From Synchiropus splendidus (Eukaryota; Chordata; Actinopteri; Syngnathiformes; Callionymidae), in NCBI RefSeq assembly GCF_027744825.2, contig NC_071334.1, positions 2,762,437 to 2,826,436 of the forward strand: a DNA stretch of 64,000 nucleotides, written 5' to 3'. The notes beneath the pieces were generated by a model. That model had not been told where the DNA came from. It worked only from the letters and a program-made list of their open reading frames with translations, and did not search any database. Of the stretch, positions 1 through 11,034 are shown in pieces. Within the stretch, counting starts at the first letter, position 1; every line of letters begins with the position of its first letter. Position numbers and translations under genes: made by a program.

Positions 1-2
1 TA

Positions 3-3000
3 GTTGACAGTTCATTGGGACTGGAGCATTACATGAGAGAAATGGGGCTGATTTTTGAGTTTTCCTCGCCTCTCCAAAACCTTGAGAAGCTTCCAGGTCT
101 GGCTGCAGACCTGCTGCTGGATGGTTATCCATTAGAACTCCTGGATGGAGAAGCCTCCAACATCCCTCAGAGATGGATCTCACATGTGCTGATGGAACTG
201 GACCAGAAGGTTGGAGGGAGAAGCCGACTGTTGGTGCTGACTGTGTTGGGAGTTCAAAGTTCAGGGAAGTCCACACTTCTGAACACCATGTTTGGAGTTA
301 GATTTCCTGTCAGCAGTGGGCGCTGCACAAGAGGAGCCTACATGCTCTTTCTGAAGGTTGGAGAGGACATGCAATGTGGCTTTGACTTCATCCTTCTTAT
401 CGACACAGAGGGTCTGAAATCTCCTGAGTTAGCTCAGCTTGATGACAGTTATGAGCACGACAACCGACTGGCAACCTTTGTCATCGGCCTGAGTGACATC
501 ACCATCATCAACCTTGCGATGGAGAACGCTGCTGAGATTAAACTCGTTCTTCAGATTTTCATTCACGCCTCTTTGAGAATGAAAGAAATTCGTAAAATGC
601 CCATTTGTCATTTTGTGCACCAGAATGTAGCAGGTGTTGCCGCTCATGGAAAGAACACAGCAGGAAGAAACCGTTTGTTGGACCACCTGAATGAAATGAC
701 TCGGCTTGCTGCTAAAATGGAGCAGAAGCCTTCTGTTCAGTCCTTCACTGATGTGCTGGATTACAACGTGGACACCAACAACTGGTACATCCCAGGACTC
801 TGGCATGGAACCCCACCAATGGCACCTGTCAACACAGGTTACAGTGAAGCTGTGGCAGATTTCAAGAACAAGCTTCTGGAGAGTGTGAAACACAACCAGG
901 ACAGAGAACTCTCAACAATCCCAGAGTTCATTGAATGGATCACAAGTCTGTGGAGAGCAGTGAAATATGAAGACTTCATCTTCAGCTTCAGAAACACCCT
1001 GGTGGCTCAGGCCTATGACAACCTGTCTAAAGAGTTCAGCCAGTGGGAATGGGAGTTCAGGAAAGAGATTCTCTCCCAGAGTGGAGAGGCAGAGTTAGAA
1101 ATCCAAAATGCTGATCTTGACTCAGACTTGTCTGCTTCAGTGAGGTCAAAGAAAACAGAGCTCATCGACAGCATTAAATCACAAGAGACCAAGATGAGAG
1201 AGAAGCTAAATGGCTACTACAAAAGAAAAGACAAACATGTGAAACTGATTGAAAAATACAAGTCTGACTTCTTGAACAGCATCACAAGTCTTTCAAATGA
1301 GATCAAGTCTGAAGTCAACACAAACCTAGACTCTGCACTGGAGCGGAAGAAGGCATCCGAAAAAGTTCAAAACATTCAGGGTGAATCCAGGACGATGATG
1401 GAGCAGGAGGTGATGAAGCTTCTGTCGAACGTTCGAGACGACACAATGTCTGATGAAGAACTGAGGCGTGAGTTTGATAAAATGTGGACTTCAGCAACTG
1501 ATAATGTGCCTCAACAGAAGGAAAGAAACATTTCAGACCTTGTTCTTTACCAACTGAAGGAAAATCTTTGGGGTCAGAATGTGAATGAACTATTCTTTCA
1601 TGTTGGAGATCTGAGTCAACATGGTCGAGGCCAGTTCCAGGTCAGAAATGAACACATTGACTCAAACTTCAAGAAAGGTCAACAACTGTGGAGCGATGAG
1701 CCCCAAGTGTTTACAAATAAAGTGATCGAGCATTCAGAAAAGTTCATGGCTGATAAATCCCAAACAAATCAGGACTACAGTGATTCATTCACCAGAGAGC
1801 TGCTGCAGGAAGTTGATCAATCTCTTGAAGAGAGTTACAATCGTCACAAGACAAACAAACAGTTTGGATCTGAGCTGAAACTTCACATTTGTGGAATCGC
1901 TGCGAGGAAGTTCCAACAGATGCACAAGAGATTCTTGTCCGATAATGATCCAAGATTGCAGCTGGAAAAGCAGAAGGAGCAGTGGTTTCAGGACTTCCTG
2001 GACTTGTACAGAGAGAGGGACGACTGCCAGCGCAAAGCAGAGTACTTTGTCACCCTTTGTATCAAACCAGCTGTGGAGGATTACATCAACAGGTCACTGG
2101 GAATCAACATTGTGGATGAGGTTCTGACAAGCTCACACGCAGTGTTCAGCTCTCGCTCCTTCTTCCAGTACAGCATCCTGAAAGAGTTGCTCCTGCAGGA
2201 TGACTTCAAGGCTTTGGTCAAGTACTGTGGTGAATATGAAAGGTTTGTCAAGGATTGGATACGTCAGCATGTTTCACAGAAGCTGCAAGAGACTCTTCTT
2301 AAACTGCAGAGTAATATGCTTCACATAATTGTTGAGAAGATCAGAAGAGTGATAGAAGAGGCAGTGAGAAACTCACCAGATGACAATGAAAACATCACAG
2401 AGCTTGTTGATGGGATCCGCAGGAGTCTGATGAAAGACGTCTCAATATCTGAGGAGGCTGTCAGACGAAGCTTGTCCCAGATCAAAAGCACAAGTCATCA
2501 GTTTGGAAAGATGGTTTTAGAGTCCCTTAGTAAGATGACAGAATCCTTCCACACTGATTTCTTAAAACCTGAGGACGTCACAGAAACTCTGAACCAACTT
2601 CCTGTCAAACCAGAAGATGAGCTGTTCAAGAGGGTCTTTGGTTGTGGCCACCAATGTCCGTTTTGTAAAGTTCCCTGTGAGGCAGGAGGCAAAGATCATA
2701 AGAAGCACCATGCTTCCATCCATCTACCACAGGCTTTTGGAACATACCGTGAAAGAGACAGTCAAATATTAATGGACACCATCTGTACAACAAGTGTGAC
2801 GACTGGCAGCATGTTTCGATCTCAAGAAACCAGGGAAGAGTTTGTTCCTTACACACGATATGCAGAGTATTATCCAGACTGGAACATCCCACCAGATGCC
2901 AGCATACAAGCATCTGACTATTGGAAGCATCTTCTTGTCAAATACAACCAACAACTGGCTCAAGAGTTCGACGCCAAACCAGCCAAGATTCCAGAACTCT

Positions 3001-3086
3001 GGAAAGAAATCACAGAGGAAAAAGCTCTGAAGGGCCTGAGAGAGGCCTTCAACATGATTGAATCTGGCTCTTCTGCAATGTTCTGA
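3..3086 (+). CDS. gvin1-like: GVIN1/URGCP-type very large interferon-inducible GTPase-like protein (5' end outside window)
   Basis: The frame is open from base 3 to a TGA at 3084-3086 (1027 residues visible) and has no start codon that must be used, so the gene continues to the left. A dynamin/VLIG-type G domain is clear. The P-loop GVQSSGKST is at about 249-275, followed by a conserved Thr in CTRGAYM, then DTEG near 402-413 and an FVHQNV block in the G4 region. A long helical middle follows. Near 2640-2720 there is a Cys/His cluster (CGHQCPFC, CEAGG, KDHKKH) that could bind zinc. The C-terminus carries the family tail with PDWNIPPD, a YW pair and PELWKEIT. Family members are large, often single-exon, cytosolic or nuclear GTPases of the interferon-induced very large GTPase group, frequently tandem in fish. 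Assignment to the family is firm; GVIN1 versus URGCP cannot be settled here. Confidence 0.93.
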   Translation, partial: VDSSLGLEHYMREMGLIFEFSSPLQNLEKLPGLAADLLLDGYPLELLDGEASNIPQRWISHVLMELDQKVGGRSRLLVLTVLGVQSSGKSTLLNTMFGVRFPVSSGRCTRGAYMLFLKVGEDMQCGFDFILLIDTEGLKSPELAQLDDSYEHDNRLATFVIGLSDITIINLAMENAAEIKLVLQIFIHASLRMKEIRKMPICHFVHQNVAGVAAHGKNTAGRNRLLDHLNEMTRLAAKMEQKPSVQSFTDVLDYNVDTNNWYIPGLWHGTPPMAPVNTGYSEAVADFKNKLLESVKHNQDRELSTIPEFIEWITSLWRAVKYEDFIFSFRNTLVAQAYDNLSKEFSQWEWEFRKEILSQSGEAELEIQNADLDSDLSASVRSKKTELIDSIKSQETKMREKLNGYYKRKDKHVKLIEKYKSDFLNSITSLSNEIKSEVNTNLDSALERKKASEKVQNIQGESRTMMEQEVMKLLSNVRDDTMSDEELRREFDKMWTSATDNVPQQKERNISDLVLYQLKENLWGQNVNELFFHVGDLSQHGRGQFQVRNEHIDSNFKKGQQLWSDEPQVFTNKVIEHSEKFMADKSQTNQDYSDSFTRELLQEVDQSLEESYNRHKTNKQFGSELKLHICGIAARKFQQMHKRFLSDNDPRLQLEKQKEQWFQDFLDLYRERDDCQRKAEYFVTLCIKPAVEDYINRSLGINIVDEVLTSSHAVFSSRSFFQYSILKELLLQDDFKALVKYCGEYERFVKDWIRQHVSQKLQETLLKLQSNMLHIIVEKIRRVIEEAVRNSPDDNENITELVDGIRRSLMKDVSISEEAVRRSLSQIKSTSHQFGKMVLESLSKMTESFHTDFLKPEDVTETLNQLPVKPEDELFKRVFGCGHQCPFCKVPCEAGGKDHKKHHASIHLPQAFGTYRERDSQILMDTICTTSVTTGSMFRSQETREEFVPYTRYAEYYPDWNIPPDASIQASDYWKHLLVKYNQQLAQEFDAKPAKIPELWKEITEEKALKGLREAFNMIESGSSAMF

Positions 3087-3652
3087 CAAGTCAAAACAAA
3101 TTATTGTCACATGAAACATATGGAAGGTGGGCAAGCTGAAAGCTACTGAAGACAGTATGTGAATATCTACCCTGATGAGTTTTAATAAGTACCTCAGTCG
3201 ATGTGAACTTTAAGATGATCTTTCAGTGACCTTATGAAAACATGTTAGAAATGTCTTGACCACAGTGCTTAGACAGTCTGCAACAAAACTCTCTTGTAAT
3301 AGAACGCTGATCAGGGTGTTGAGCGAAGTGCAGAATAATGTAATTCTGTGATTTATACAATGAAATACAATGAATACAACAACATTTCATGTCATCGTAT
3401 TCCATTAGAAAGTAAATTAAAAATTAAAAGTAATTAATAGCTGTGTTGTGACACTAGAAATAACAAATATATGTATTGCTGTGTAACAGATGAAGTTTTG
3501 CCTTCCAATCATCATTCAGGAGAATTAGTTGGCTCTCATGACAAAGCATGTGATTGTAAATAAATTTAGATAAGAGGAATTTATTTGGCAAATTTTCTTC
3601 TTTCACTAATTCTCAAAAAAATAAATTTTCTATAACAAGTATCTCAGAATCA

Positions 3653-3658
3653 AATAAA
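3653..3658 (+). promoter_or_regulatory. Polyadenylation signal of the GVIN1-like gene
   Basis: Canonical AATAAA lies 567 bases after the stop codon, in an A/T-rich 3' region with no coding potential, and is followed by a T/G-rich stretch (tttgtctggtg). A weaker AATAAA-like string lies at about 3619-3625. Bases 3087-3835 are read as 3' UTR plus spacer. Confidence 0.6.
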
Positions 3659-3840
3659 GATGTGTGAAAACCAAACTTTGTCTGGTGACATATGTTAGGG
3701 GGTATGAGTTCAAATAGATTTTTTTGTTATTTTTTTTGGGCTGACTATGAGGGACACAGTTTGAAAATAGTATATCTGACAGCTCATGGAGACAAAGTAT
3801 GGAAACTCAGATGTTTGGACTTGTGGAGAGGAGAGAAAGG

Positions 3841-3890
3841 TGTGAGGACACATACAATGAGGGGAACCCAAGTGCAGGAAGTGTGGGGGG
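3841..3890 (-). repeat. 3' LTR remnant of the Ty3/gypsy element
   Basis: The sequence matches 6722-6771 with few differences (shared core TACAATGAGGGGAACCCAAG) and ends in CA directly beside the AAAGG target duplication. The upstream ~470 bp of this LTR have been deleted together with the integrase end. Confidence 0.8.
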
Positions 3891-4416
3891 GCTGGGAAAC
3901 AAACTGTGGTCCTCGATCGGAAACTATATCAGATGGTAGACCGTGGTTCTTGAAAACATGCAACACTAACAAGTCAGCAGTCTCTATGGCGGATGGGAGC
4001 TTCGGCAGGGGAATAAAATGGGTCATCTTTGAGAATCTGTCAACCACTGTGAGTATAACTGTGTTACCTTGTGATGGAGGGAGACCGGTGATAAAGTCCA
4101 CTGTGATGTGGGACCACGGGCGTCCCGGGACTGGGAGTGGCTGTAACAACCCTGCAGGGCACTTGCCCCTGGAGCAAACAGTACAGGCGAAAACATAGTC
4201 TCCAACGTCACGTGACATATTGGGCCACCAGAAGCGTTGACGTAGAAAGGAAAGTGTCCGATGAACTCCGGGGTGACAAGTAATCTTGGATGTATGACCC
4301 CACTGCAGGACCTGAGAACGAACAGCCAAGGGCACATAAAGGCAGTTATCAGGTCCGTTACCTGGGTCTGCTTCCAGCACCACGCGCTCAATATCCCAGG
4401 TGGCCACACGTAACAT
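3891..4416 (-). pseudogene. Integrase fragment of the gypsy element
   Basis: The HHCC-type zinc region ([19 protein letters not shown], then CTVCSRGKC) is followed by the start of the DDE core, with the first Asp in TVDFITGLP and the second in IVSDRGPQF. Sequence ends just after GPQFVSQ, where the 3' LTR remnant begins, so the third acidic residue and the C-terminal domain are absent. A frame change near 4400 separates it from RNase H. Confidence 0.8.
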
Positions 4417-4497
4417 GACTCTGGCAGGATTGTCTCTGGTTCCAAAGTCTCCTGCGGAAGTTCAAATTGGCGAGACAGGGCATCGGGCTTAATGTTC

Positions 4498-5381
4498 TTA
4501 GATCCTGGGCGATAAGACATGGAGAAATTGAAACGGCCCAAAAAAAAGAGACCACCTGGCCTGACGAGAGTTTAGTCTTTTAGCCGTTCTCAAATAGGTC
4601 AAGTTCTTGTGGTCTGTTAGGATGACAAGCGTCATCTCCACACCCTCCAGCCAGTGCCTCCATTCCTGTAATGCGGCAACCACCACCAGGAGCTCCCAAT
4701 TACCCACGTCGTAATTCCGTTCTGCCGGGGTGAGTTTGCGGGAGAAGAATGCACATGGGTGGACCTTGTCGTCAGAGGGATCCCGCTGGGAGAGTACTGC
4801 TCCAACACCGGTGTCTGAAGCATCCACCTCGACAATGAACGGCAGCGCCGGATCAGGGTGGCGAAGAATCGGTGCCGATGAGAAGAGCCGACGGAGCTGT
4901 TTGAAGGCGGAATCAGTATCCGGAGTCCAGACAAACGGACGTTGGGGAGAGGTGAGGAGAGTGAGCGGTGCAGCGACCTTGCTGTAGTCCCGTATGAACC
5001 GTCGATAAAAGTTTGCAAAACCAAGAAACTGCTGCAACTGCTTACGGGTTGTAGGTTGTGGCCACTGTGCTACCGCTTCAGTCTTGACAGGATCGGGCTG
5101 TCTCGGATGTAGCTCTCAAGTGCTTCTCTTTCGAGCCGGGACACGTTGTAAAGACGGCTAGATGGCAAAGAAGAACCCGGCAGGAGATCTATACAGCAGT
5201 CATAAGGGCGATGTGGAGGAAGCGAGTGATCGCGTTCCTTACTAAACACCTCACCTAGGTCATGATACTCTGGCGGTACAGCAGACAAGTCAGGAAGAGG
5301 TAAGGGTTCACTGGGGAAAGAACGAGACATGGACTGAGCAGGCAATGTGAACTCCAGCCTGAAATTGATGAAGACACCCAA
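4498..5381 (-). pseudogene. RT start, deleted RT core, and RNase H of the gypsy element
   Basis: The N-terminal RT leader ([21 protein letters not shown]) ends near 5100 at ESYIRDS and continues at once in the thumb/connection segment (about 5090-5040: [26 protein letters not shown]). The fingers-palm catalytic part, including the YxDD box, is therefore missing, an internal deletion of roughly 500 bp by comparison with the family. The RNase H region follows ([50 protein letters not shown]) and is degraded near 4500. Confidence 0.8.
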
Positions 5382-6022
5382 TCTATATGGGGATTGTGTC
5401 TCTTCAACCAGGGGAGACCCAGAACGATAGGTAAGGAGGAGTTAATCACTGGCAAACTAATAGATTCTGAGTGATTACCAGAAATTGTCAGGGACAAGGA
5501 AGCCGTTCGGTGTGTCACATCAGGGAGTGAGCTCCCGTCAATAGCGCAAAGGTGACGTCGGTAGTCTAGTCTATTTAGAGGTATATTCAGAGATTGGGCA
5601 AAATCTGAATTGATGAAGTTATCATCAGCATCGGAATCTATGAGTAACCGAACCGGAGTCTGGGTTCGGCCTGACATTAACAGGGCAGGAAAAGCAATGC
5701 GGTTATCAGACAGGTTTGGGGTCCGGGTGTGGCTCACCTGAGCTCTGGATGGATTGCTAGTCCGAGGGCGAGGAGGACGGGCGGGACAGCTCTGGAGCAC
5801 GTGACCTGCCTGACCACAATAGAGGCAGAGACCATGGGATTGGCGGTGACGTCGCTCCTCCGGAGTGAGACAAGTGTGGCCGAGTTGCACCGGTTCGAGC
5901 TTGGAAACACCAAGCTCTATGGAAGATGACTTAGACGCAGGAATGCCACAACTAGGGAGAGGAGAAGACCAAAGACCCCTACATTCTTTGCTCACGTCGT
6001 TATTCCCGTAGCCGGTTGTCAA
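5255..6022 (-). pseudogene. Gag zinc knuckle and retroviral-type protease region of the gypsy element
   Basis: A CCHC-like knuckle (CLYCGQAGHVLQSC) lies near 5800-5840. It is followed near 5640 by a protease core in which the usual D-S/T-G-A motif reads DSDAD, so the catalytic loop glycine is lost. The domain order (knuckle, then protease) fits Ty3/gypsy gag-pol. The stretch is open for 255 codons but joins neighbouring domains only through frame changes. Confidence 0.75.
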
Positions 6023-6705
6023 ACCTAATGGCTTAACAGATTAATTCTTCTAGCGATTGCGGCTTGTCTCGTGTAGCCAGCTGATCTCGGATGTCACCTC
6101 CTAGCCCCTGGATGAAGGCAGATTTAAGAGCCGTCTCGTTCCACCCACTTTCTGAAGCGGCAATGCGGAATTTGACTTAGAACTCAGCAACAGAGGCGTT
6201 AGACTGTCAAAGACCAAGAAGACGACGTGAGGCTGAAGATGTGTTACGATAGGGAAGGTCAAAAACACGTCGCATCTCTGAGGCGAGTGACTCAAAAGTA
6301 TCCAGAATGGGTGACTTGACCTCCTACAGAGGTGGCCCATTCTGCAGCACGACCCCCCAATAAGTTCAACAGGAAGGCGACACAAGCCCGGTCAGAGGCA
6401 TAAGAACTCGGCTGCAGGTCAAACACAAGAGAACACTGTAATAAAAAGCGATTACATGAACCAATCTCGCCTGCGTAAGAGTCAGGCATGGGAATCACAG
6501 GTTCGCGAACAAAACCCTGAGCTCCAGCGCAGGTGTGAGAAACAGTGTAGGGCAGTTGTCCAGAGGAGGCCGAAGCCTGTCCAACAGAGTCTGACAGGGA
6601 TGAAAAAGCCTTCAAAATCTCATGTGAAAAAATCTCCAATGTGGAGATCCTGGTGCCCAGTGCGCTTGCAGCTAACTGCCAATCCTCACTTCCTGCTGGG
6701 TTCAT
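6020..6705 (-). pseudogene. Gag of the Ty3/gypsy element
   Basis: The ATG at 6705-6703 opens [10 protein letters not shown] and a gag domain typical of fish gypsy elements follows, with [42 protein letters not shown]. The frame breaks at about 6290 and continues in other frames to about 6020. Gag would form the particle coat. It is broken and not functional. Confidence 0.8.
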
Positions 6706-6721
6706 TGTGGCGAGATCGTAC

Positions 6722-7240
6722 TGTGAGGACTCATACAATGAGGGGAACCCAAGTGCAGGAAGTGTAGAGAGGCTGATGTCAAAATGTCCAAAAAAACAGC
6801 GTTTAATAACAAAAACTGCAGAGCCAACACAAATGGGACGCAGCCCAAGTCCAAACAGATAACTAAAAGAGACTCCAACGGAGCAAGGTCAAACAAAGTC
6901 CAGGGAGTATCAAAAGAGTCCAGACCTGCAATGAAAACAGGTCAGGCACGAGTGATGAGGAACTAAGAAACAGGAAAACAAAAGTTAGAACAAACTTATG
7001 AAAACTCTCAGGCACGAAATCCCAAAAATGTTCAGCATAGAAGTCCACAGCATACCACGGCGTAGAAGCATTCACAATCTCGCGCTGCATCAACCTCCAG
7101 CTTCTCCTTAAGAAGTGGAGGCTCATCAGGGAAAATAGATTGCAGCTGCTGATCGTGCCCAACACTGTTAAGAGAGAAGAAGAAACACAGGAGCAGGAAG
7201 TAACTGACAAAATAAAAGCATGGCAGGAGGGGCCATGACA
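6722..7240 (-). repeat. 5' LTR of the Ty3/gypsy element
   Basis: 519 bp bounded by TG...CA on the minus strand (TGTCATGGCC at 7240, CCTCACA at 6722). Its last ~50 bp recur at 3841-3890, where they form the truncated 3' LTR. A TTATTAAACG run near 6803-6813 may be the polyadenylation region. The right boundary is fixed by the AAAGG duplication. Confidence 0.82.
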
Positions 7241-7245
7241 AAAGG

Positions 7246-8200
7246 GATAACATCATGAACAAAGAAGGTCTCAAATGTAAGTTCCAGGGATAAAAATGAA
7301 TAAAATAAAACTAATACATTTAGTAAATACAATTAATGATGATCCACCTGCACTCTTAAGTAACACGAAAAACACATCCATTAACTACTGATCAGCTTGC
7401 TGTCATTTGCTGAGCACCTTCATCAGAACCAAGAACAGAACCAAAAGCCTTCAACACTCATCCAGAGTGCTCCATCAGACTTTGGCTGATCCAAGTTCTT
7501 GGAGAGACTGCTTCAGTCAGTTTTGGGACCAAAGACCCACGTCTGGGCTTTCTTCACCTCTGTGTAACTTAAATTTCTTGGTCCGTTGTGGTCCATGTCT
7601 AATGTCAGTTTAAAATACGCCCCAGTTTTGTCATATTTGTGATGGTAAATGCCTCTCAGAGAGCTGCTTCTGTTTCACCCTGTTCGGCATCCGATTTGCC
7701 TACATTTGGCTAGGACCACCCCCTATCCTCTGTATGGTCAGGTATGTTAGCACGGGAATCCCGCCCCCGCAATTGGAGAGAAAACAGTGCAGCTTTTGTT
7801 CAGCTTTTTGAAAATGTTGTAATCATGGCGGTTTATGTTTAAAGCAGTGGCTGACACAATCGGTAGGAGGCATTAGATAAAGTTCTGAGTGAACACATTA
7901 AGCTTGATGTTGACAGCAAATGTAATTAGGAAATCTAAATAATCAATTCATATGCATAATATAGATCACCAAAGTCGGCAACAGGTTGACCGGTTAATCT
8001 GTGTGGATTCCCACTGGAATGTCCTCAAGAGTCATTCTATGGCGAAACAGAGTACATTCTGTTGAACAGCAATTTACCTGCAATCAGTTGAGTGGTCTTC
8101 GATCATTTCCATAGTTCACAGTGTTTTTATTTTAGATAATGAGGTGTAAACACCCTTGCGTGATTTAACTGTTGAAAACTACTTTAATCATCATCTTGAT
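7246..8200. other. No recognisable gene or repeat
   Basis: About 950 bases of A/T-rich spacer between the gypsy TSD and the next element. Short open stretches (for example 7407-7613) show no family resemblance, and no splice or RNA-gene structure was recognised. Confidence 0.5.
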
Positions 8201-8211
8201 GAGGTGACAAT

Positions 8212-8565
8212 ATGACAAAAAGCAAGGAAAAGTCACAGAAGGCTGTAGCAACTCGCTCTGAAAGCAAAGACGAGGGTCAACTGACCAAAGGCTCACCTAG
8301 CTCATTAAATCATGAGGAAACACATCAGGCTTCAGTCCCCCCTTCATTCATACTGGAGGCTATCAAGCGTGTGGAATAATCCATGAACGGAAGGTTCGAT
8401 AACCTGGAGGCCACTCTCGAATGGATGAAAACTGCCTTAACAACTGCCTTCAAACAGCATAGGATTCTAAGCACCATACTTTGTGACTTGGAGGGATGTT
8501 CACAGCAAAACATCAAGATAATGCCTGGCATATCCACTGGACTCTCTCTAAGAGGTTCTGAGTAA
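8212..8565 (+). pseudogene. L1/Tx1-like LINE ORF1 N-terminal relic
   Basis: One frame runs from ATG at 8212 (MTKSKEKSQKAVATRSESKDEG) to an in-frame TAA at 8377-8379 and goes on to 8565. It is basic at the start, then helical (ILEAIKRVE, RFDNLEATLEWMKTAL). It ends in LEG-CSQQNIKIMPGI, which resembles the LEGRSRRNNIRI-GI boundary between coiled coil and RRM in L1 ORF1 proteins. Only this piece remains. The resemblance is short, so the call is tentative. Confidence 0.35.
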
Positions 8566-8825
8566 TATACAAGAAGACTGCAGACAGGGTCTGACTCTCT
8601 ACAAAAGATCTCCTGCTGAGAGTAGATTCCTGTAAGTTGGCACCCATCTTCCCCATCTCCAAGGTCAATAACCCGGTCTCAGTTAGACTCAATTATTTCG
8701 TAGAGTTGCACTTCTGCTTTGTTCCTGCATGATCCTCCTGTCATATCAGTGATTTTTTCGTCTAGTGTCAGTTTGTCTCAGTGTATCCCAGTGAGAGAGT
8801 TCCAGCATTACATATTCTGTAAGTG

Positions 8826-9360
8826 ACCCTCCATACAAGACTGCAGCTCCTCTTTAGCTTCACTTGTCCAGATCCTCATGCTCCTCACCACAGGCTTTGC
8901 CAGCTTCAGCTTCTGCTTGTATGTGGGAACAAGATGAACCATCAAGTGGTCAGAGAGTCCCAGTGCAGCTCGAGGGAGGGCGGTATAAGAGTTGCGGAGC
9001 GATGAGGAACAGTGATCCAGCACGCTCTGCTCTCTGGTGGGACATTTCACAACCTGCCTGCACCTGGGAAGCTCCTCACTCAGAGTCGCCTTGTTGAAGT
9101 CACACACTGAGCTTCACGTACATCTGCGCTTCGTGGAACGTAAAAAGCAGCCAGAATGAATGAAGCGAACTCACACGGGGAATAAAATGGCTTACAGTTC
9201 ACGATTCACATTCCAGAGAGGGAGAGCAGTGCTAAAGAATCACCGTCACGTCTGTGCACCAGCGATCGTTGATGGAGAAACACACTACTCCACCTTTGGT
9301 TTTGACAGGGAGCTCCGGAACCCGGTCCATGTGGTCCTCCCTCCAGATGAAGCGCAGTAA
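8826..9360 (-). mobile_element. L2-type LINE endonuclease fragment
   Basis: Nearly identical to the endonuclease part of the larger LINE at 24490-25090, with a deletion near 9100. Residues include CDFNKATLSEELPRC, KCPTREQSVLDHC and LGLSDHLMVH (the SDH catalytic box), then PVVRSMRIWTSEAKEELQSC. Truncated at both ends. Confidence 0.85.
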
Positions 9361-9746
9361 CCGTTCGCCACAACGGTGCCGTTCCTGGTGAGTTGAGACC
9401 TTTATTTACTTAAGTTTACTGAAGATATATTCGCCTAAACACGGTGTCTACCTAGTTTACATAGCGAATGTATTGCAGCAACTGTAGAAACTACGTATGT
9501 ATGGCGACTGGGTAAATAAGTTTCTGATTTAATTTAATTCAGATGACATATCCTGGAAAAGTGGAAAGGTCTGTTTATATGCGGGGAGAAAGGTGACTGA
9601 GGAGCGTTGAAGTGACTGTCTCTCTTCTGGAGCCCTTCATCTCCAGGAGAGACCTTGGTGAACATGACTGGAGATGCAGCAACAGGTGAATCATGAGCTA
9701 GGTTTGTACGTTTGTTCATTGCTGACAATCTGAATGCTGGCTAAAT

Positions 9747-9770
9747 AAAAAAAAAAAAAAAAAAAAAAAA
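9747..9770 (+). repeat. Poly(A) run (24 A)
   Basis: Uninterrupted run of A after ctaaat. It could be a retrotransposon tail, but no body was recognised upstream. Bases 9361-10106 otherwise hold no gene I can support; a G/A-rich stretch at 9840-9990 has weak coding character and ends in a GTATGT donor-like string. Confidence 0.5.
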
Positions 9771-10382
9771 CATACATGCTTCCTGTTTAGCTTTTTTTCC
9801 CTGTATAGCTAGTACAATAATGTAATCACGCTATGCTGTCATTAATGAGAGGAGGAGGATGGATCCACTCATGATGTTGGTGACGATGAGGAGGAGAATG
9901 GACCTTCCTCCCGCCTCACCTGGTGCTGCTGCTGGATTTCCTCCAACTGCCACAGGCCCCTCCTCGTCGACTCCTGGTCCCGAGGTATGTACATATAGCA
10001 CTTTTTAGTTTTATTCCATTTCTTATTAAATGTTATTGTTCTGCGTCATTCAAGAACTGACGTAGTGACATAACTAGCTTTAGGTTAACTCTATTGCTGT
10101 CCTATATGTCATGACTCCACTTCTTGGCTCAGTGTCCCTGAGCCATGTTTTGCTTATGTTTGGCATACAGCTGGAGCAGATTAACCCCTAATCAAGTACT
10201 TAAGCACCTGGACTCCAGCAACATGTGCCAGATCGTCACCTTCTCTCTGTTCCCCATGATCGTCACTTCCAGTTCCTTGGACTCACCCGTTGTTTCCCTT
10301 TCCTGGGATTTTGGACTTCTCTATCCCCCGTGGTAACTCCCGATTCGCGTGTCGCTCCCTCTCTGTTCGGCTTCTTGTTTTC

Positions 10383-10583
10383 TCATGCTAGCTAGCTCAT
10401 TTAACTCCCGGTTCTCATTGTTTCGGTCTCTCATGCTAGCTAGCTCATTTAACTCCCGATTCTCATTGTTTCGGTCTCTCATGCTAGCTAGCTGGTTCTC
10501 GTGTCTCTCCCTCTCTGTTCGGCTTGTTGTTTTGTGTGCTAGCTAGCTCATTTAACTCCCGGTTCTCATTGTTTCGGTCTCTT
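10383..10583 (+). repeat. 48-bp tandem repeat inside the solo LTR
   Basis: Units start at 10383, 10431 and 10479 (exact 48-bp period) with core GCTAGCTAGCTCATTTAAC followed by TCTCATTGTTTCGGTCTC. A fourth, spaced copy starts near 10536. Further copies lie at about 11032-11140, on the other side of the inserted segment. Confidence 0.85.
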
Positions 10584-10793
10584 GCCAAGGCCACCAGGGA
10601 CAGTGAGGTAGACATTATTATTCAATCTATGTTTAAGGTGTTGCACTCAATGTCTGAGTCAGTTGCATGGCTGTCCTCCCACTCTTATCTGTCCAGTGCT
10701 CGGCTTGCTTCCTCTGCTCTTCCTCAAACGGGGGAGGAAACCCTGTCTGTTCCCGTCCGTGAATTTTTAGTCTGAGACTCTTGTGTTTTCCCT

Positions 10794-11034
10794 TTGCATG
10801 ACGTGGACTCCGGCGCGGCATTCAGGCCGGCGCCTCCCTTAGACTCCACCGCAGCTCTCAAGCAGCCGCCTCCCTTAGACTCCGCCGCGGCTTCCAAGCA
10901 GCCGCCTCCTCCCAAAGACTCCTGCGCGACTCTCAAGTGCCCGCCTCCCGAGGACTCCAGCGTGGCTTCCAAGCCGCCGCCGCGGGCTACCGACGACTCC
11001 AGCGTGGCTTTCAAGCTGCCTCCCGATGGCTCCT
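10794..11034 (+). repeat. GC-rich proline-coding minisatellite inside the solo LTR
   Basis: Degenerate tandem units of about 45-50 bp that read PPLDSTAALKQ, PPLDSAAASKQ, PPPKDSCATLK, PPPEDSSVASK and so on. The frame is open through all units. GC content is much higher than in the surrounding LTR. Whether it is ever translated is unknown. Confidence 0.6.

Larger units (their letters stand above)
3841..7240 (-). mobile_element. Ty3/gypsy LTR retrotransposon, internally deleted, with perfect 5-bp TSD
   Basis: The element reads right to left. A 5' LTR of 519 bp (7240 down to 6722) starts TGTCATG and ends CTCACA. Gag, protease, RNase H and integrase remnants follow, and the element closes with only the last ~50 bp of the 3' LTR (about 3890-3841). 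The flanks are AAAGG at 3836-3840 and AAAGG at 7241-7245, a 5-bp target-site duplication as expected for this order. An intact copy would be roughly 5 kb. This one has lost the RT catalytic core, the end of integrase and about 90% of the 3' LTR. All genes carry stops or frameshifts, so the element is dead. Confidence 0.9.
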
